DNA from: Candidatus Saccharimonadota bacterium
GTDB lineage: Bacteria > Patescibacteriota > Saccharimonadia > Saccharimonadales > SZUA-47
Length of the DNA stretch: 8,103 bases
NCBI GenBank assembly: GCA_017993025.1
Contig: JAGONL010000036.1
Coordinates: 1 to 8,103, forward strand
Direction: 5' to 3'
Every line of letters begins with the position of its first letter. Within the stretch, counting starts at the first letter, position 1. The position numbers and the translations under genes are program-made. Under the pieces are notes generated by a model. It was not told the origin of the DNA. It saw nothing but the letters and a program-made list of their open reading frames with translations, and searched no databases. Below, in pieces: positions 1-7,792 of the stretch.

Positions 1-521
1 ATATACCTGGTTTGCGATTACTGCCTGCAACAACAGCACTGGCGGCTGCTGAGCAAGAACTTGTAGCAGTACTTTCGCGTGAAACAGTTCTAAAACTGGC
101 GCTGTCTACACTGTCATACGACTATATTTTAATTGACTGTCCACCATCGCTCGGCCTTCTCAGTATAAACGCATTAGTAGCGTCAGATAATGTCCTGATT
201 CCGGTTCAAACTGAGTTTTATGCACTAGAGGGTCTAGGCTTGCTCATGCAGACAATTCAGCGAGTTCAAGCAGGCTTAAATCCCAATCTTAGTTTGCTAG
301 GGGTTGTCTTGACCATGGTTGATGCCAGAAATGCCCTCTCAGGACAAGTAATCGCAGAAGTCAGAAAGCACTTTGGTGAATTTGTGTTTCCGACATATAT
401 ACCCAGAAACGTACGTTTAGCTGAAGCGCCAAGTTTTGGTAAAACAGTGTTTGAGCATGATAAATGGTCCAAAGGCGCCAGAGCCTACAAAGCTCTAGCA
501 AAAGAGGTGATAGCAAAATGA
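1..521 (+). CDS. parA: Chromosome partitioning ATPase ParA (Soj family), 5' end missing
   Basis: This is the C-terminal two thirds of a ParA/Soj ATPase, which binds DNA nonspecifically as an ATP dimer and moves ParB-parS complexes during chromosome segregation. The frame is open from the window edge (first full codon at 3) to TGA at 519-521, giving 172 visible residues. Family members have about 250-270, so roughly 80-90 residues with the P-loop lie upstream. Visible family signatures are GLRLLPATTALAAAEQEL near the start, the Walker B segment YDYILIDCPPSLG with its following helix, the VLIPVQTEFYALEGL strand and helix, and the conserved tail PRNVRLAEAPSFGKTV. A TTG at 12 is not a credible start, because homology continues upstream of it. 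The stop overlaps the parB start as ATGA, so the two genes are translationally coupled. A parS-like sequence lies at 71-86. Confidence 0.95.
   Translation, partial: IPGLRLLPATTALAAAEQELVAVLSRETVLKLALSTLSYDYILIDCPPSLGLLSINALVASDNVLIPVQTEFYALEGLGLLMQTIQRVQAGLNPNLSLLGVVLTMVDARNALSGQVIAEVRKHFGEFVFPTYIPRNVRLAEAPSFGKTVFEHDKWSKGARAYKALAKEVIAK
71..86 (+). promoter_or_regulatory. parS: Candidate parS site (ParB-binding) inside parA
   Basis: ACTTTCGCGTGAAACA matches the bacterial consensus TGTTTCACGTGAAACA at 13 of 16 positions. The right half CGTGAAACA is perfect, and mismatches fall at positions 1, 2 and 7. parS sites are known to lie inside or close to parAB; in Bacillus subtilis one lies within spo0J itself. 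The sequence also encodes ordinary ParA residues (LSRET), so chance cannot be excluded without comparison across relatives. I found no better match elsewhere in the window. Confidence 0.5.
504..510 (+). promoter_or_regulatory. Ribosome binding site of parB, inside parA
   Basis: GAGGTGA ends 7 nt before the ATG at 518. It fixes the parB start there rather than at an in-frame ATG at 464, which would add 18 residues unlike ParB and lie deep in parA. The site lies within the last parA codons, which supports coupled translation. Confidence 0.8.
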
Positions 522-1366
522 GCCCCAAAAAACAAGCATTAGGGCGCGGTTTCGAAGGTTTAATTCCTACAGGGTTTGATGTTTCTGACGTTGCTTCAGC
601 AGGAGAGCATATAAGACAGCTATCCATAGAGGAGCTTGTTGCAAACCCAGATCAACCAAGAAAACAGTTTGACCAGACGTCGTTAGAAGAACTCAGTCAA
701 TCAATTAAAGAGCACGGCATAATTCAACCGCTTGTGGCAACTCCACACAAGGACAAATATAGAATTGTAGCAGGAGAACGACGATACCGAGCAAGTATAT
801 TAGCGGGACTTAAAAAAGTACCTGTTATTGTCAGAAACCATCAGGAACTTGAAGAGCTTGAAATTGCATTGGTTGAAAATGTGCAGAGAGTAGATCTGAG
901 TCCGCTAGAACAAGCTGTTTCAATAATTCGTCTTCGCGATCAGTTTAGTTTAAGTGCAACACAAATTGCACATAAACTTGGCAAGGCTGAAACCACAATT
1001 AGCAACATAGTTAGATTAATTAATCTACCAAAAGAGGCAATTGAAGCCCTACAAAATAACAAAATTTCAGAGGGACATGCAAGGGCAATACTGGCACTAA
1101 AAAATGATAAATCTTTGCAATTAGAATTGTTAAATAAAATTGAAAAAGACAAGCTTTCAGTCAGAGACGCGGAGGCGTTTGTAAAAGCCAACAGGAAAAA
1201 TATTGAACACAAAAGTAGTTCAATTAATTTAGAAACTCAAAATCAATTAAATACGCTAAAAAACAGGGGTATAAACATTAAAATTCAGCCTAAAAAGCGT
1301 GGCGGAACACTATTAATATCTTACAAAGACGACGAACAATTACAAACAATATTGAAGAATATTTAG
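518..1366 (+). CDS. parB: Chromosome partitioning protein ParB (Spo0J/Noc family)
   Basis: The 282-residue protein has the usual length and architecture of a chromosomal ParB, the CTP-dependent clamp that loads at parS and spreads on DNA. Residues 1-17 form the basic ParA-contacting peptide (QALGRGFEGLIP). Residues about 35-125 are the ParB/sulfiredoxin-like CTPase domain, with NPDQPR at 43-48, the CTP-contacting GERRYRA motif at 86-92 and ENVQR at 120-124. A KorB-type helix-turn-helix follows at about 145-170 (LSATQIAHKLGKAETTISN). The C-terminal 70 residues are lysine-rich and should dimerise. The arginine-rich segment reads QRVDLSP where QREDLNP is common, a mild change. The stop overlaps that of convergent lepB by 4 bp. 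The ATG start is supported by GAGGTGA upstream and the ATGA overlap with parA. Confidence 0.96.
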   Translation: MSPKKQALGRGFEGLIPTGFDVSDVASAGEHIRQLSIEELVANPDQPRKQFDQTSLEELSQSIKEHGIIQPLVATPHKDKYRIVAGERRYRASILAGLKKVPVIVRNHQELEELEIALVENVQRVDLSPLEQAVSIIRLRDQFSLSATQIAHKLGKAETTISNIVRLINLPKEAIEALQNNKISEGHARAILALKNDKSLQLELLNKIEKDKLSVRDAEAFVKANRKNIEHKSSSINLETQNQLNTLKNRGINIKIQPKKRGGTLLISYKDDEQLQTILKNI

Positions 1367-2058
1367 AGTTTTTTCATTGCATTTACAGGCAGGAATCTCG
1401 AAGTTGCTCGACCAACTACAATGTTGGTCGGTATAGAACCGAACACCCTAGAATCGCTTGAGTTGTCTCTATTATCTCCAAGTACAAATATTTCGTTCTG
1501 ACCGATTGTGATGTCTACTTTGCCTGAAGTAGACACGATATCATTTGAATATTCTTTGCCACTATCAGGGTTAAAGCCTTCTGGTTTTTCTTGGTTGAAG
1601 ATAGTTACTATCCCGTCGCTTACTACAATTCTTTCACCAGGAAGTCCTATAACTCTTTTTATTAAATGCTTGGTGCTGTCCGGTGCGTTTAGCTGTTTGG
1701 GCTTATCAAACACAATTACATCCCACCTGTTTGGTACATAATTATCGTTCATAAGATTGGATAGTGTAACGGGGAGCTTATACACAATTAAGCGGTCACC
1801 ATTTTGTAGTGTTGTCTCCATGCTTTGCCCATCAACTTGGTAGGGTTGAAAAATATGTGCTGTCATAAAAAGTGCTAAAAAAGGTGCAGCAACTAGCAGG
1901 CCAACGGTGCTTAAAATACCTCTTAAATTATTTGTTTTTGTCACTATCGGTGTTTCCAGGTCTGGGTTCTGGATATGCAATGGAGCGGTTTGTGGCTCGG
2001 TTTGTGGCTCGAATTGTGGTTGAGGCGGTGTATCACCTTGATTTTGTTGAGGGTTCAT
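1363..2058 (-). CDS. lepB: Signal peptidase I (LepB family, S26)
   Basis: This membrane-anchored serine protease removes signal peptides from exported proteins on the outer face of the cytoplasmic membrane. It has 231 residues. Residues 1-45 are a Gln/Pro/Thr-rich hydrophilic tail, presumably cytoplasmic. One transmembrane helix follows at about 47-69. The nucleophile is Ser79 in DGQSMETTL, the general base is Lys134 in KRVIGLPGE, and the box E motif GDNRDNSSDSR is at 194-204. All catalytic signatures are intact. The single anchor resembles Gram-positive-type enzymes rather than the two-helix E. coli LepB. The ATG lies only about 8 nt from a TATAGT -10-like box and has no Shine-Dalgarno sequence, so translation may be leaderless. 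It is divergent from the LCP gene and convergent with parB. Confidence 0.95.
   Translation of the reverse strand: MNPQQNQGDTPPQPQFEPQTEPQTAPLHIQNPDLETPIVTKTNNLRGILSTVGLLVAAPFLALFMTAHIFQPYQVDGQSMETTLQNGDRLIVYKLPVTLSNLMNDNYVPNRWDVIVFDKPKQLNAPDSTKHLIKRVIGLPGERIVVSDGIVTIFNQEKPEGFNPDSGKEYSNDIVSTSGKVDITIGQNEIFVLGDNRDNSSDSRVFGSIPTNIVVGRATSRFLPVNAMKKL
1409..1430. other. Perfect 8-bp inverted repeat near the 3' end of lepB
   Basis: CGACCAAC and GTTGGTCG form an 8-bp stem around a 6-nt loop (TACAAT). It is in the lepB coding region and begins 43 bp past the parB stop. No T-tract follows on either strand, so it is not a standard intrinsic terminator. It could still stabilise or slow the convergent transcripts that meet here; this role is inference. 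Confidence 0.35.
1987..2022. repeat. 12-bp in-frame tandem repeat in the LepB N-terminal tail
   Basis: GGTTTGTGGCTC occurs twice in tandem (1987-1998 and 1999-2010), followed by a degenerate third copy (2011-2022). On the minus strand the units encode the four-residue periods QPQF, EPQT, EPQT. The unit is a multiple of three, so copy number can change without a frameshift; only the length of the disordered tail would vary. Confidence 0.7.
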
Positions 2059-2066
2059 TATTATCG

Positions 2067-2072
2067 ACTATA
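2067..2072 (-). promoter_or_regulatory. Candidate -10 box for lepB
   Basis: On the minus strand TATAGT lies 8 nt from the lepB ATG, so transcription would start at or almost at the start codon. No good -35 is visible. However, the minus strand carries an A8 run (2100-2107) roughly 40-47 nt upstream of the predicted start, which is where UP elements usually act. The absence of any Shine-Dalgarno sequence agrees with a leaderless message. Confidence 0.35.
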
Positions 2073-2104
2073 CATTAAATAGGCGCGATTAAGCTAAAGT
2101 TTTT

Positions 2105-2134
2105 TTTAGAAAACAGCACCAAAACAGGTATAAT
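2105..2134 (+). promoter_or_regulatory. Candidate promoter of the LCP gene
   Basis: A perfect TATAAT at 2129-2134 is preceded at 18-bp spacing by TTTAGA (2105-2110), a 4/6 match to the -35 consensus. The predicted start near 2141 leaves a leader of about 7 nt before the ATG at 2148, too short for a normal ribosome binding site. The reverse complement of 2130-2135 reads TATTAT, so the element is nearly symmetric and could also fire towards lepB. Confidence 0.55.
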
Positions 2135-2147
2135 AGATACTTGGACT

Positions 2148-3810
2148 ATGACAGATTTTAAAAGTACACCAAAGCACAAAAAACCAGTTTCTGGCGTCGA
2201 TGGATTCATCTCTAATCGTGTAGATTTTGATAAGTCTGACATCAGAAAGCGTTTTAGACAAAACTACAGACCGTCTAATTCTGCTTTTGACGGTGATAGT
2301 ATGTCTAGAAAAAACGATGTATTTTCCGAGAAACAACCAAATTTGTCAGAAGATTTTTCGAAAACCCACGAAAAAAACAACCTACCTCAATTATCAAAAT
2401 TTGATTTAGCATTAGAAGAAGAAACCACTAAAGATAAAAAACGTGGCTTCAGACTCTTTAAACGAAGTAAAAAACCAAAAAGAAGTCTTGGTAAGCGCAT
2501 TGCGCGCACCACGGGTGCGGTGTTTTTGGTTCTTTTACTTTCATTGGGTTCAATATTAGGCTACGCAACACTAAAAAGTAGGCAAATATTTAGAGGCAAC
2601 GGTGAAGGGGCTGCGGGTCTTCAGAAGAACGTAACGCCGGCCAGCCTTAACGGAGAAGGTGATGGTCGTGTAAATATATTAATGCTGGGCAAGGGTGGTC
2701 CTGGGCACGAGGCTCCAGATTTGACAGATACAATATTGCTTGCAAGTATCGACCCAGTACAAAACGAAGCGGCACTACTGAGTGTACCTAGGGATACGTA
2801 CGTAGAAGATTCTAATGGTAATGAAATGAAAATAAATGCCATATATTCTTCAGCTAAACAGAAGAAGCTAAGCCAAGTAGGTGATTCAGACGCTGACCGT
2901 CAATCAGCAGAAGACGTTGGGCTAAAGGCTATCAAAGAAACAGTCAGCGAGATTCTAGGTGTACCGGTACATTATTACGTGATGGTGGATTTTACAGCCT
3001 TTAAAGAATCAATTGACACCGTTGGTGGTATTACTATAGACGTCAAAGAACCCCTATACGATGCTAGTATGGCCTGGTTAAACGGCGGTAGTTCGCTACT
3101 TGCAGATAAAGGTTTACAGACATTTAACGGCAACAGGGCGCTTATGTATTCACGATCTAGATATGGAAGCTCCAGAGGTGACTTTGACCGAACAGAAAGA
3201 CAGCGCGAAGTTATTCTGGCCTTACAGCAGAAAGTATTGTCTGTGGGTACTTTCGCAAACCCATTTAAGGTAGTCGAGCTGGTAAAAACACTGGGCGATA
3301 ACGTCAGGACTGATCTCAATGGAACAGAGGAACTACAGCGTCTATACGAAATTGCCCAAAACATACCAGGTGATAAATTTGTTTCAGTTGGTTTGGCGGA
3401 TCCTCCAAATGTGCTTGTCACAACAGATAACATCGGCGGTCAGTCAGTGGTTGTGCCAACAGAAGGACTTTTCCAGTACGACAATATTCAATCTTATGTC
3501 AGAAACACACTCAGAGATGCATTTCTAAGAAAAGAAAATGCTCGGGTTGCTATACTAAACGGCACAGGTGTTGCAGGTCTAGCAACTGGACGGGAAAAAG
3601 AGCTAAAATCATACGGCTATAACATAGTTTTAATAGATAATGCGCCAACAGAAGATTATCAGCAGACACAGCTAATCGACCTAAGCTCCGACAAAAACCC
3701 ATATACTGCAAGCTACCTCGAAAAGCGTCTTGGAGTTAAAAAATCGTCACAAACAATAGCTGGACTACCGACAAACGAAACCGTAGACTTTGTTATAATA
3801 CTAGGTAGTA

Positions 3811-3839
<29 letters not shown>
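2148..3839 (+). CDS. LytR-CpsA-Psr (LCP) family cell-wall polymer transferase with LytR_C domain
   Basis: LCP enzymes transfer undecaprenyl-linked polymers such as teichoic acids or capsule onto peptidoglycan at the outer face of the membrane. The protein has 563 residues. Residues 1-120 are a charged cytoplasmic tail ending in a very basic stretch (100-120). A single helix follows at about 121-142. The LCP domain spans about 173-360, with NILMLGKGG at 176-184, DLTDTILLASID at 191-202, LSVPRDTYV at 211-219 with catalytic-type Arg215/Asp216, KINAIYS at 228-234, SRSRYGSSRGDFDRTERQ at 335-352 with the conserved arginines, and GGITIDV at 293-299. Residues about 465-555 match LytR_C (VAILNGTGVAGLA). 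The ATG start has no Shine-Dalgarno sequence and sits about 13 nt after TATAAT. The 3' end overlaps the next gene by 29 bp. The polymer substrate cannot be read from sequence. Confidence 0.93.
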
Positions 3840-5770
<1,931 letters not shown>

Positions 5771-5785
5771 TGCTAGAAAGCGCAT

Positions 5786-5818
5786 GTCGAAAGTCGAAAG
5801 TCACAAGGTTGAAGGTCT
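5786..5818. repeat. Heptamer repeats at the htrA/prmC convergent junction
   Basis: GTCGAAA occurs twice (5786-5792 and 5793-5799), followed by a partial GTC. The unit differs from the 4564 array unit at one base. A second, degenerate pair follows: AAGGTTG (5805-5811) and AAGGTCT (5812-5818). The first pair fills most of the 30-bp gap after htrA, and the second encodes the last residues of PrmC, whose stop lies between them. Confidence 0.75.
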
Positions 5819-6706
5819 AGAGAAAACTTGAATCAAGTCTTTAGATTGAATTAACTTAAACCCAGCACTCACCGCAATCGCCTGCAACGTCCCGTGCTGT
5901 TCCAGCAAAGACTCAGTAATAATTAGATTATTTTGAGTTGTATGTTGACTCTTGACTCTTGACTCTTGACTCAGCAGCTTGAAAAGCTCTCTGTACAAAT
6001 CCAGTCCATCGTCGCCACTAAAGAGCGCTATCTTAGGCTCGTATTTAGCTGGATCGTTTATAGGATAATTATCGGGTACGTAGGGAAGGTTGGCTAGAAT
6101 ACAGATTGAGGATTGAGGTCCGCCAGCTGGCGGGAGGGTTGAGGATAATTCATCTTTTGTTAAATCAAACTCTTTAAACTCAATATTTGCTCCAAGTTTT
6201 TTGGCGTTTTTCTCTGCAATTTCAAGAGCCGGTTTTGAAATATCAAGCCCCAAAAACGAGATTTGAGATTTTAGATTTGAGATTTTAGCAAGTTCGAGGG
6301 TAGCAGTAATAATAAGATTGCCACTCCCGGTCCCTATATCCACAACCTGAATCTCATCTTCGTACTTCGTACTTATAGCTTCGTACTCTTCGAGCAACAG
6401 CTCAATCATCGTCTCGGACTCCGGACGGGGAACGAGTACATCCTTATTAACAATAAAGTTCCGCCCATAAAATTCTTTATAACCCAAAATATATGCAACA
6501 GGTTCATTTTTAGTTCGTTGCTCAATTTTTTTAAGTAGTTCTGCTTCTTTATTTGTAGGTAATTCATCTTCACCGTGCGCTTGCAACCAAGACCTATCAA
6601 CACCTAAAATACCTGCGACAATAACTTCGGCATCGAGTCTAGCCGTAGGAATAGAAGAATTTTTCAGCTTTGACACAGCCTCGTTTAAAAATAAACCGAT
6701 AGTCAC
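5801..6706 (-). CDS. prmC: Release factor glutamine N5-methyltransferase PrmC (HemK)
   Basis: PrmC methylates the glutamine of the GGQ motif in class I release factors using S-adenosylmethionine; its substrate RF1 is encoded immediately upstream. The 301 residues comprise an N-terminal helical domain (1-85; ARLDAEVIVAGILG, EPVAYILGYKEFYG), the linker motif VLVPRPESE at 90-98, and a Rossmann methyltransferase domain with motif I DIGTGSGN (123-130), acidic residue Asp155 after strand 2, and the catalytic motif. The catalytic motif reads NLPY (206-209) instead of the usual NPPY. DGLDLYRELF (233-242) is also typical. The start is GTG at 6706, with a perfect GGAGGT 7 nt upstream and only 3 nt between it and the prfA stop. 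Four internal stretches are built of 7-bp repeats (about residues 108-116, 141-150, 188-201 and 246-254), and the C-terminal tail lies in a fifth. The frame is intact, so the gene is probably functional. Confidence 0.94.
   Translation of the reverse strand: MTIGLFLNEAVSKLKNSSIPTARLDAEVIVAGILGVDRSWLQAHGEDELPTNKEAELLKKIEQRTKNEPVAYILGYKEFYGRNFIVNKDVLVPRPESETMIELLLEEYEAISTKYEDEIQVVDIGTGSGNLIITATLELAKISNLKSQISFLGLDISKPALEIAEKNAKKLGANIEFKEFDLTKDELSSTLPPAGGPQSSICILANLPYVPDNYPINDPAKYEPKIALFSGDDGLDLYRELFKLLSQESRVKSQHTTQNNLIITESLLEQHGTLQAIAVSAGFKLIQSKDLIQVFSRPSTL
5945..5972. repeat. (TTGACTC)4 inside prmC
   Basis: Four perfect copies of TTGACTC (GAGTCAA on the coding strand). They encode SQESRVKSQ, residues 246-254, with the unit read in each of the three frames in turn. 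The stretch lies between a helix (YRELFKLL) and a predicted strand (NLIITES). Four units against one is a gain of 21 bp, which keeps the frame. Confidence 0.95.
6104..6147. repeat. Heptamer repeats flanking a palindrome inside prmC
   Basis: GATTGAG occurs twice (6104-6117). Next come GT and the palindrome CCGCCAGCTGGCGG, then the related units GAGGGTT (6134-6140) and GAGGATA (6141-6147). The block encodes about residues 188-201 (SSTLPPAGGPQSSI), just before the strand that ends in NLPY. The layout looks like one heptamer array of GAGGATT type with a palindrome placed in its middle. Confidence 0.75.
6120..6133. repeat. Perfect 14-bp GC-rich palindrome in prmC
   Basis: CCGCCAGCTGGCGG is fully self-complementary and much richer in GC than its surroundings. 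In the prmC frame it encodes PPAGG (192-196), a sequence not expected in this part of the PrmC fold. It could be a dispersed repeat element or a protein-binding palindrome; copies elsewhere in the genome would decide. Confidence 0.8.
6258..6285. repeat. (KAGATTT)4 heptamer array inside prmC
   Basis: Four phased units on the plus strand: GAGATTT, GAGATTT, TAGATTT, GAGATTT. They encode ISNLKSQIS (142-150) on the minus strand, between the helix after motif I and the second strand (FLGLDIS). The peptide resembles translated heptameric repeats known from cyanobacterial proteins (family knowledge, not checked here). Confidence 0.9.
6359..6386. repeat. (TTCGTAC) heptamer array inside prmC, one unit degenerate
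   Basis: TTCGTAC occurs at 6359, 6366 and 6380, with a diverged unit TTATAGC at 6373, all in 7-bp phase. The block encodes about residues 108-116 (YEAISTKYE), in the linker just before the strand carrying motif I. The diverged unit suggests this array is older than the TTGACTC one. Confidence 0.85.
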
Positions 6707-6709
6707 CGC

Positions 6710-7759
6710 TTATACCTCCGAACGTAGTAAATCGTACTCGGCTTTTTTAAGCTCTTCTAGCAAATCGTCTATTTGCCCGGCCATGGCTCCTGGGATGTTT
6801 GAGCGTGAATACCCTATACGGTGGTCGGTTATACGGTCCTGTGGGAAGTTATATGTTCGGATTTTCTCAGATCTATCACCAGAGCCAACTAGTGCTTTTC
6901 GCTTTGCAGAAAGCTTCTCGTTTTCGGTATCAATTCTGAACTGAAGTAAACGAGACCGGAGGACACTCATGGCTTTGAGTTTATTCTTAATTTGGGATTT
7001 TTCATCCTGGTTGGTAACGACAATTCCAGTTGGGACGTGGGTTATACGTACCGCGGAATCGGTAGTGTTAACAGATTGGCCACCATGCCCACCGGCACGA
7101 TAATAATCAACTCGCAAATCAGAATCTTTAATCTCAACATCTGTTTCCTCGGCCTCCGGCAATACAGCAACCGTAACGGTAGACGTATGTACTCGCCCTT
7201 GAGATTCAGTAGCTGGCACGCGTTGTACGCGGTGCACGCCGGCTTCTAGTTTGTATGTGCCATAAGAGCTAGCACCGTGGATACCAAATGTTACTTCTTT
7301 GTAGCCACCAACTTCCGACGGGCTTTCACTATAGAGTTCAGTTTTGAACCCAGCAATCTCGGCATGACGGGCATACATTTTATATAACTCACCAGCAAAA
7401 AGACTCGCTTCGTCACCCCCAGCTCCAGCACGTATTTCAAATATACAGTCACGTTCATCGTTGGAGTCTCTTGGTATAAGCATTTCTTGCAGTCGTTCCT
7501 CGAGTTTTGTAATTTTCTCAGCTGTTTCCTCAATTTCAAGAAGAGCAAGCTCGGCTAGCTCGTCGTTTCCCTCGGCAAGTTTTTCCGATTCAGCCTTAGA
7601 TTTTTCAGCTGACTGCAATGCCTCATAGAGGGAAACAACTTCTTCAATTTCTGAAATTCGCTTAGCTGTAACAGGGTATTCTTTTGAAGAATAGTAGCTT
7701 GGGTCCTCAAGCTTTGATTTAAGAGTCGATAATTCGTTTTGGTAGTCTTGTATGTTCAT
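6710..7759 (-). CDS. prfA: Peptide chain release factor 1
   Basis: RF1 reads UAA and UAG stop codons in the ribosomal A site and triggers peptide release. The 349-residue length is normal. The N-terminal helical domain (1-105) is rich in Glu and Lys. The PCRF domain contains IRAGAGGDEASLFAGELY (109-126). The stop-codon recognition tripeptide is PAT at 182-184 (RVPATESQGRVHTS), which identifies RF1 rather than RF2 (SPF). The catalytic GGQ is at 226-228 in AGGHGGQSVNTTDSAVRITH. Gln228 would be the methylation target of PrmC, encoded 3 nt downstream. The ATG start lies 5 nt after a heptamer array and has no Shine-Dalgarno sequence. The four-helix-bundle gene ends 20 bp upstream on the same strand, so the three genes probably form one transcript. 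Confidence 0.97.
   Translation of the reverse strand: MNIQDYQNELSTLKSKLEDPSYYSSKEYPVTAKRISEIEEVVSLYEALQSAEKSKAESEKLAEGNDELAELALLEIEETAEKITKLEERLQEMLIPRDSNDERDCIFEIRAGAGGDEASLFAGELYKMYARHAEIAGFKTELYSESPSEVGGYKEVTFGIHGASSYGTYKLEAGVHRVQRVPATESQGRVHTSTVTVAVLPEAEETDVEIKDSDLRVDYYRAGGHGGQSVNTTDSAVRITHVPTGIVVTNQDEKSQIKNKLKAMSVLRSRLLQFRIDTENEKLSAKRKALVGSGDRSEKIRTYNFPQDRITDHRIGYSRSNIPGAMAGQIDDLLEELKKAEYDLLRSEV
6714..6719 (-). promoter_or_regulatory. Ribosome binding site of prmC, inside prfA
   Basis: GGAGGT on the minus strand overlaps the last two sense codons of prfA and ends 7 nt before the prmC GTG at 6706. It decides the GTG start and shows that the organism uses canonical Shine-Dalgarno pairing at coupled junctions. 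Confidence 0.9.
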
Positions 7760-7764
7760 ATAGA

Positions 7765-7792
7765 TATAGGGTATAGGGTTTAGGCTTTAGGG
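7765..7792. repeat. Degenerate heptamer array upstream of prfA
   Basis: Four phased units on the plus strand: TATAGGG, TATAGGG, TTTAGGC, TTTAGGG. The array spans the 20-bp gap between the four-helix-bundle gene and prfA and runs into the end of the former, supplying its stop codon (TAA, 7782-7780) and last residues (PKA). It occupies the place where a ribosome binding site for prfA would be expected. Confidence 0.8.

Noticed and set aside
1012..1027. Perfect 16-bp palindrome TAGATTAATTAATCTA in parB
   Set aside because: It is AT-rich and encodes normal ParB residues after the helix-turn-helix (RLINLP); most likely chance.
1348..1374. AATATT-GAAG-AATATT hairpin followed by T6 as a parB terminator
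   Set aside because: The stem is only six A-T pairs and is separated from the T run by five bases; too weak to call.
2975..3433. Long open frame on the minus strand inside the LCP gene
   Set aside because: It is fully antisense to conserved LCP motifs and its product resembles no protein; it is a shadow.
7779..7792. TTTAGGC/TTTAGGG units resembling plant-type telomere repeats
   Set aside because: They are two of four units in a short degenerate heptamer array between bacterial genes; the likeness is coincidental.
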